A stretch of DNA of 5,449 nt from JBHHYR01 sp046757585 (GTDB lineage Bacteria > Desulfobacterota > Binatia > HRBIN30): the NCBI GenBank assembly GCA_046757585.1, contig JBHHYR010000244.1, positions 1-5,449 on the forward strand. The letters run 5' to 3'. The notes below the pieces were generated by a model. The model was not told the DNA's origin. It did not search any database and was given only the letters and a program-made list of their open reading frames with translations. The stretch's first letter is position 1. Each line of letters begins with the position of its first letter. The position numbers and the translations under genes are program-made. Below, piece after piece: positions 5,405 to 5,449 of this stretch.

Positions 5405-5449
5405 ATGGCGAAGCAGAGATTTGAGCGCACGAAGCCGCATGCGAACGTG
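5405..5449 (+). CDS. tuf: Elongation factor Tu, N-terminus (3' partial)
   Basis: Only 15 codons are present before the right edge. They read MAKQRFERTKPHANV, which matches the highly conserved EF-Tu start (MAKxKFxRxKPHxNV) that precedes the GTP-binding P-loop. EF-Tu delivers aminoacyl-tRNA to the ribosome using GTP. The start is fixed by homology and by AGGTGG (5391-5396) 8 bases upstream. The gene follows four tRNAs in the arrangement of the E. coli tufB operon, so co-transcription with them from the promoter near 4823 is likely. Whether the genome has a second tuf copy cannot be told from here. Confidence 0.93.
   Translation, partial: MAKQRFERTKPHANV

Overview
This is a GC-rich bacterial chromosomal window. 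Two features suggest a deltaproteobacterial-grade lineage (Desulfobacterota or Binatota-like): a secreted Cys-rich protein ending in paired dockerin/EF-hand loops and a Thr/Pro tail, and a TusA-like protein with CPLN instead of CPxP. That placement is an inference from protein style, not a computed result. The tRNA-tuf block only shows that the DNA is bacterial chromosome.

Layout. Positions 1-795 (+) hold the C-terminal 264 codons of a mannose-1-phosphate guanylyltransferase (ManC type), cut by the left edge. It converges, with a 17-base gap, on a minus-strand pair: a UvrD/PcrA/Rep-family DNA helicase (3090-1087) followed by a 59-residue single-pass membrane protein (992-813). A divergent gap of about 285 bases, with a candidate extended -10 promoter facing the helicase, separates the helicase from a small TusA-family protein (3376-3594, +). 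The TusA gene converges on a 308-residue exported Cys-rich/dockerin-like protein (4606-3680, -), whose stop codon lies inside a strong intrinsic terminator.

Positions 4607-4918 are a divergent regulatory region. It contains a perfect TTGACA box set between the arms of an inverted repeat, followed by a weaker -10. Downstream (+) come four tRNA genes, Thr(TGT), Tyr(GTA), Gly(TCC) and Thr(GGT), and then the first 15 codons of tuf (EF-Tu), which runs off the right edge. The tRNA order and anticodons match the E. coli thrU-tyrU-glyT-thrT-tufB operon, so the translation block is probably one transcript. The two leading tRNAs encode their 3' CCA and the two trailing ones do not.

The genes do not form one pathway. 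The left part is housekeeping and sugar-nucleotide metabolism plus DNA repair, the middle holds a lineage-flavoured secreted protein, and the right is a conserved translation operon. I see no mobile element, CRISPR array or defence system. The most distinctive items are the secreted modular protein, the promoter architecture, the mixed CCA status of the tRNAs and the repeat-rich tRNA spacers.
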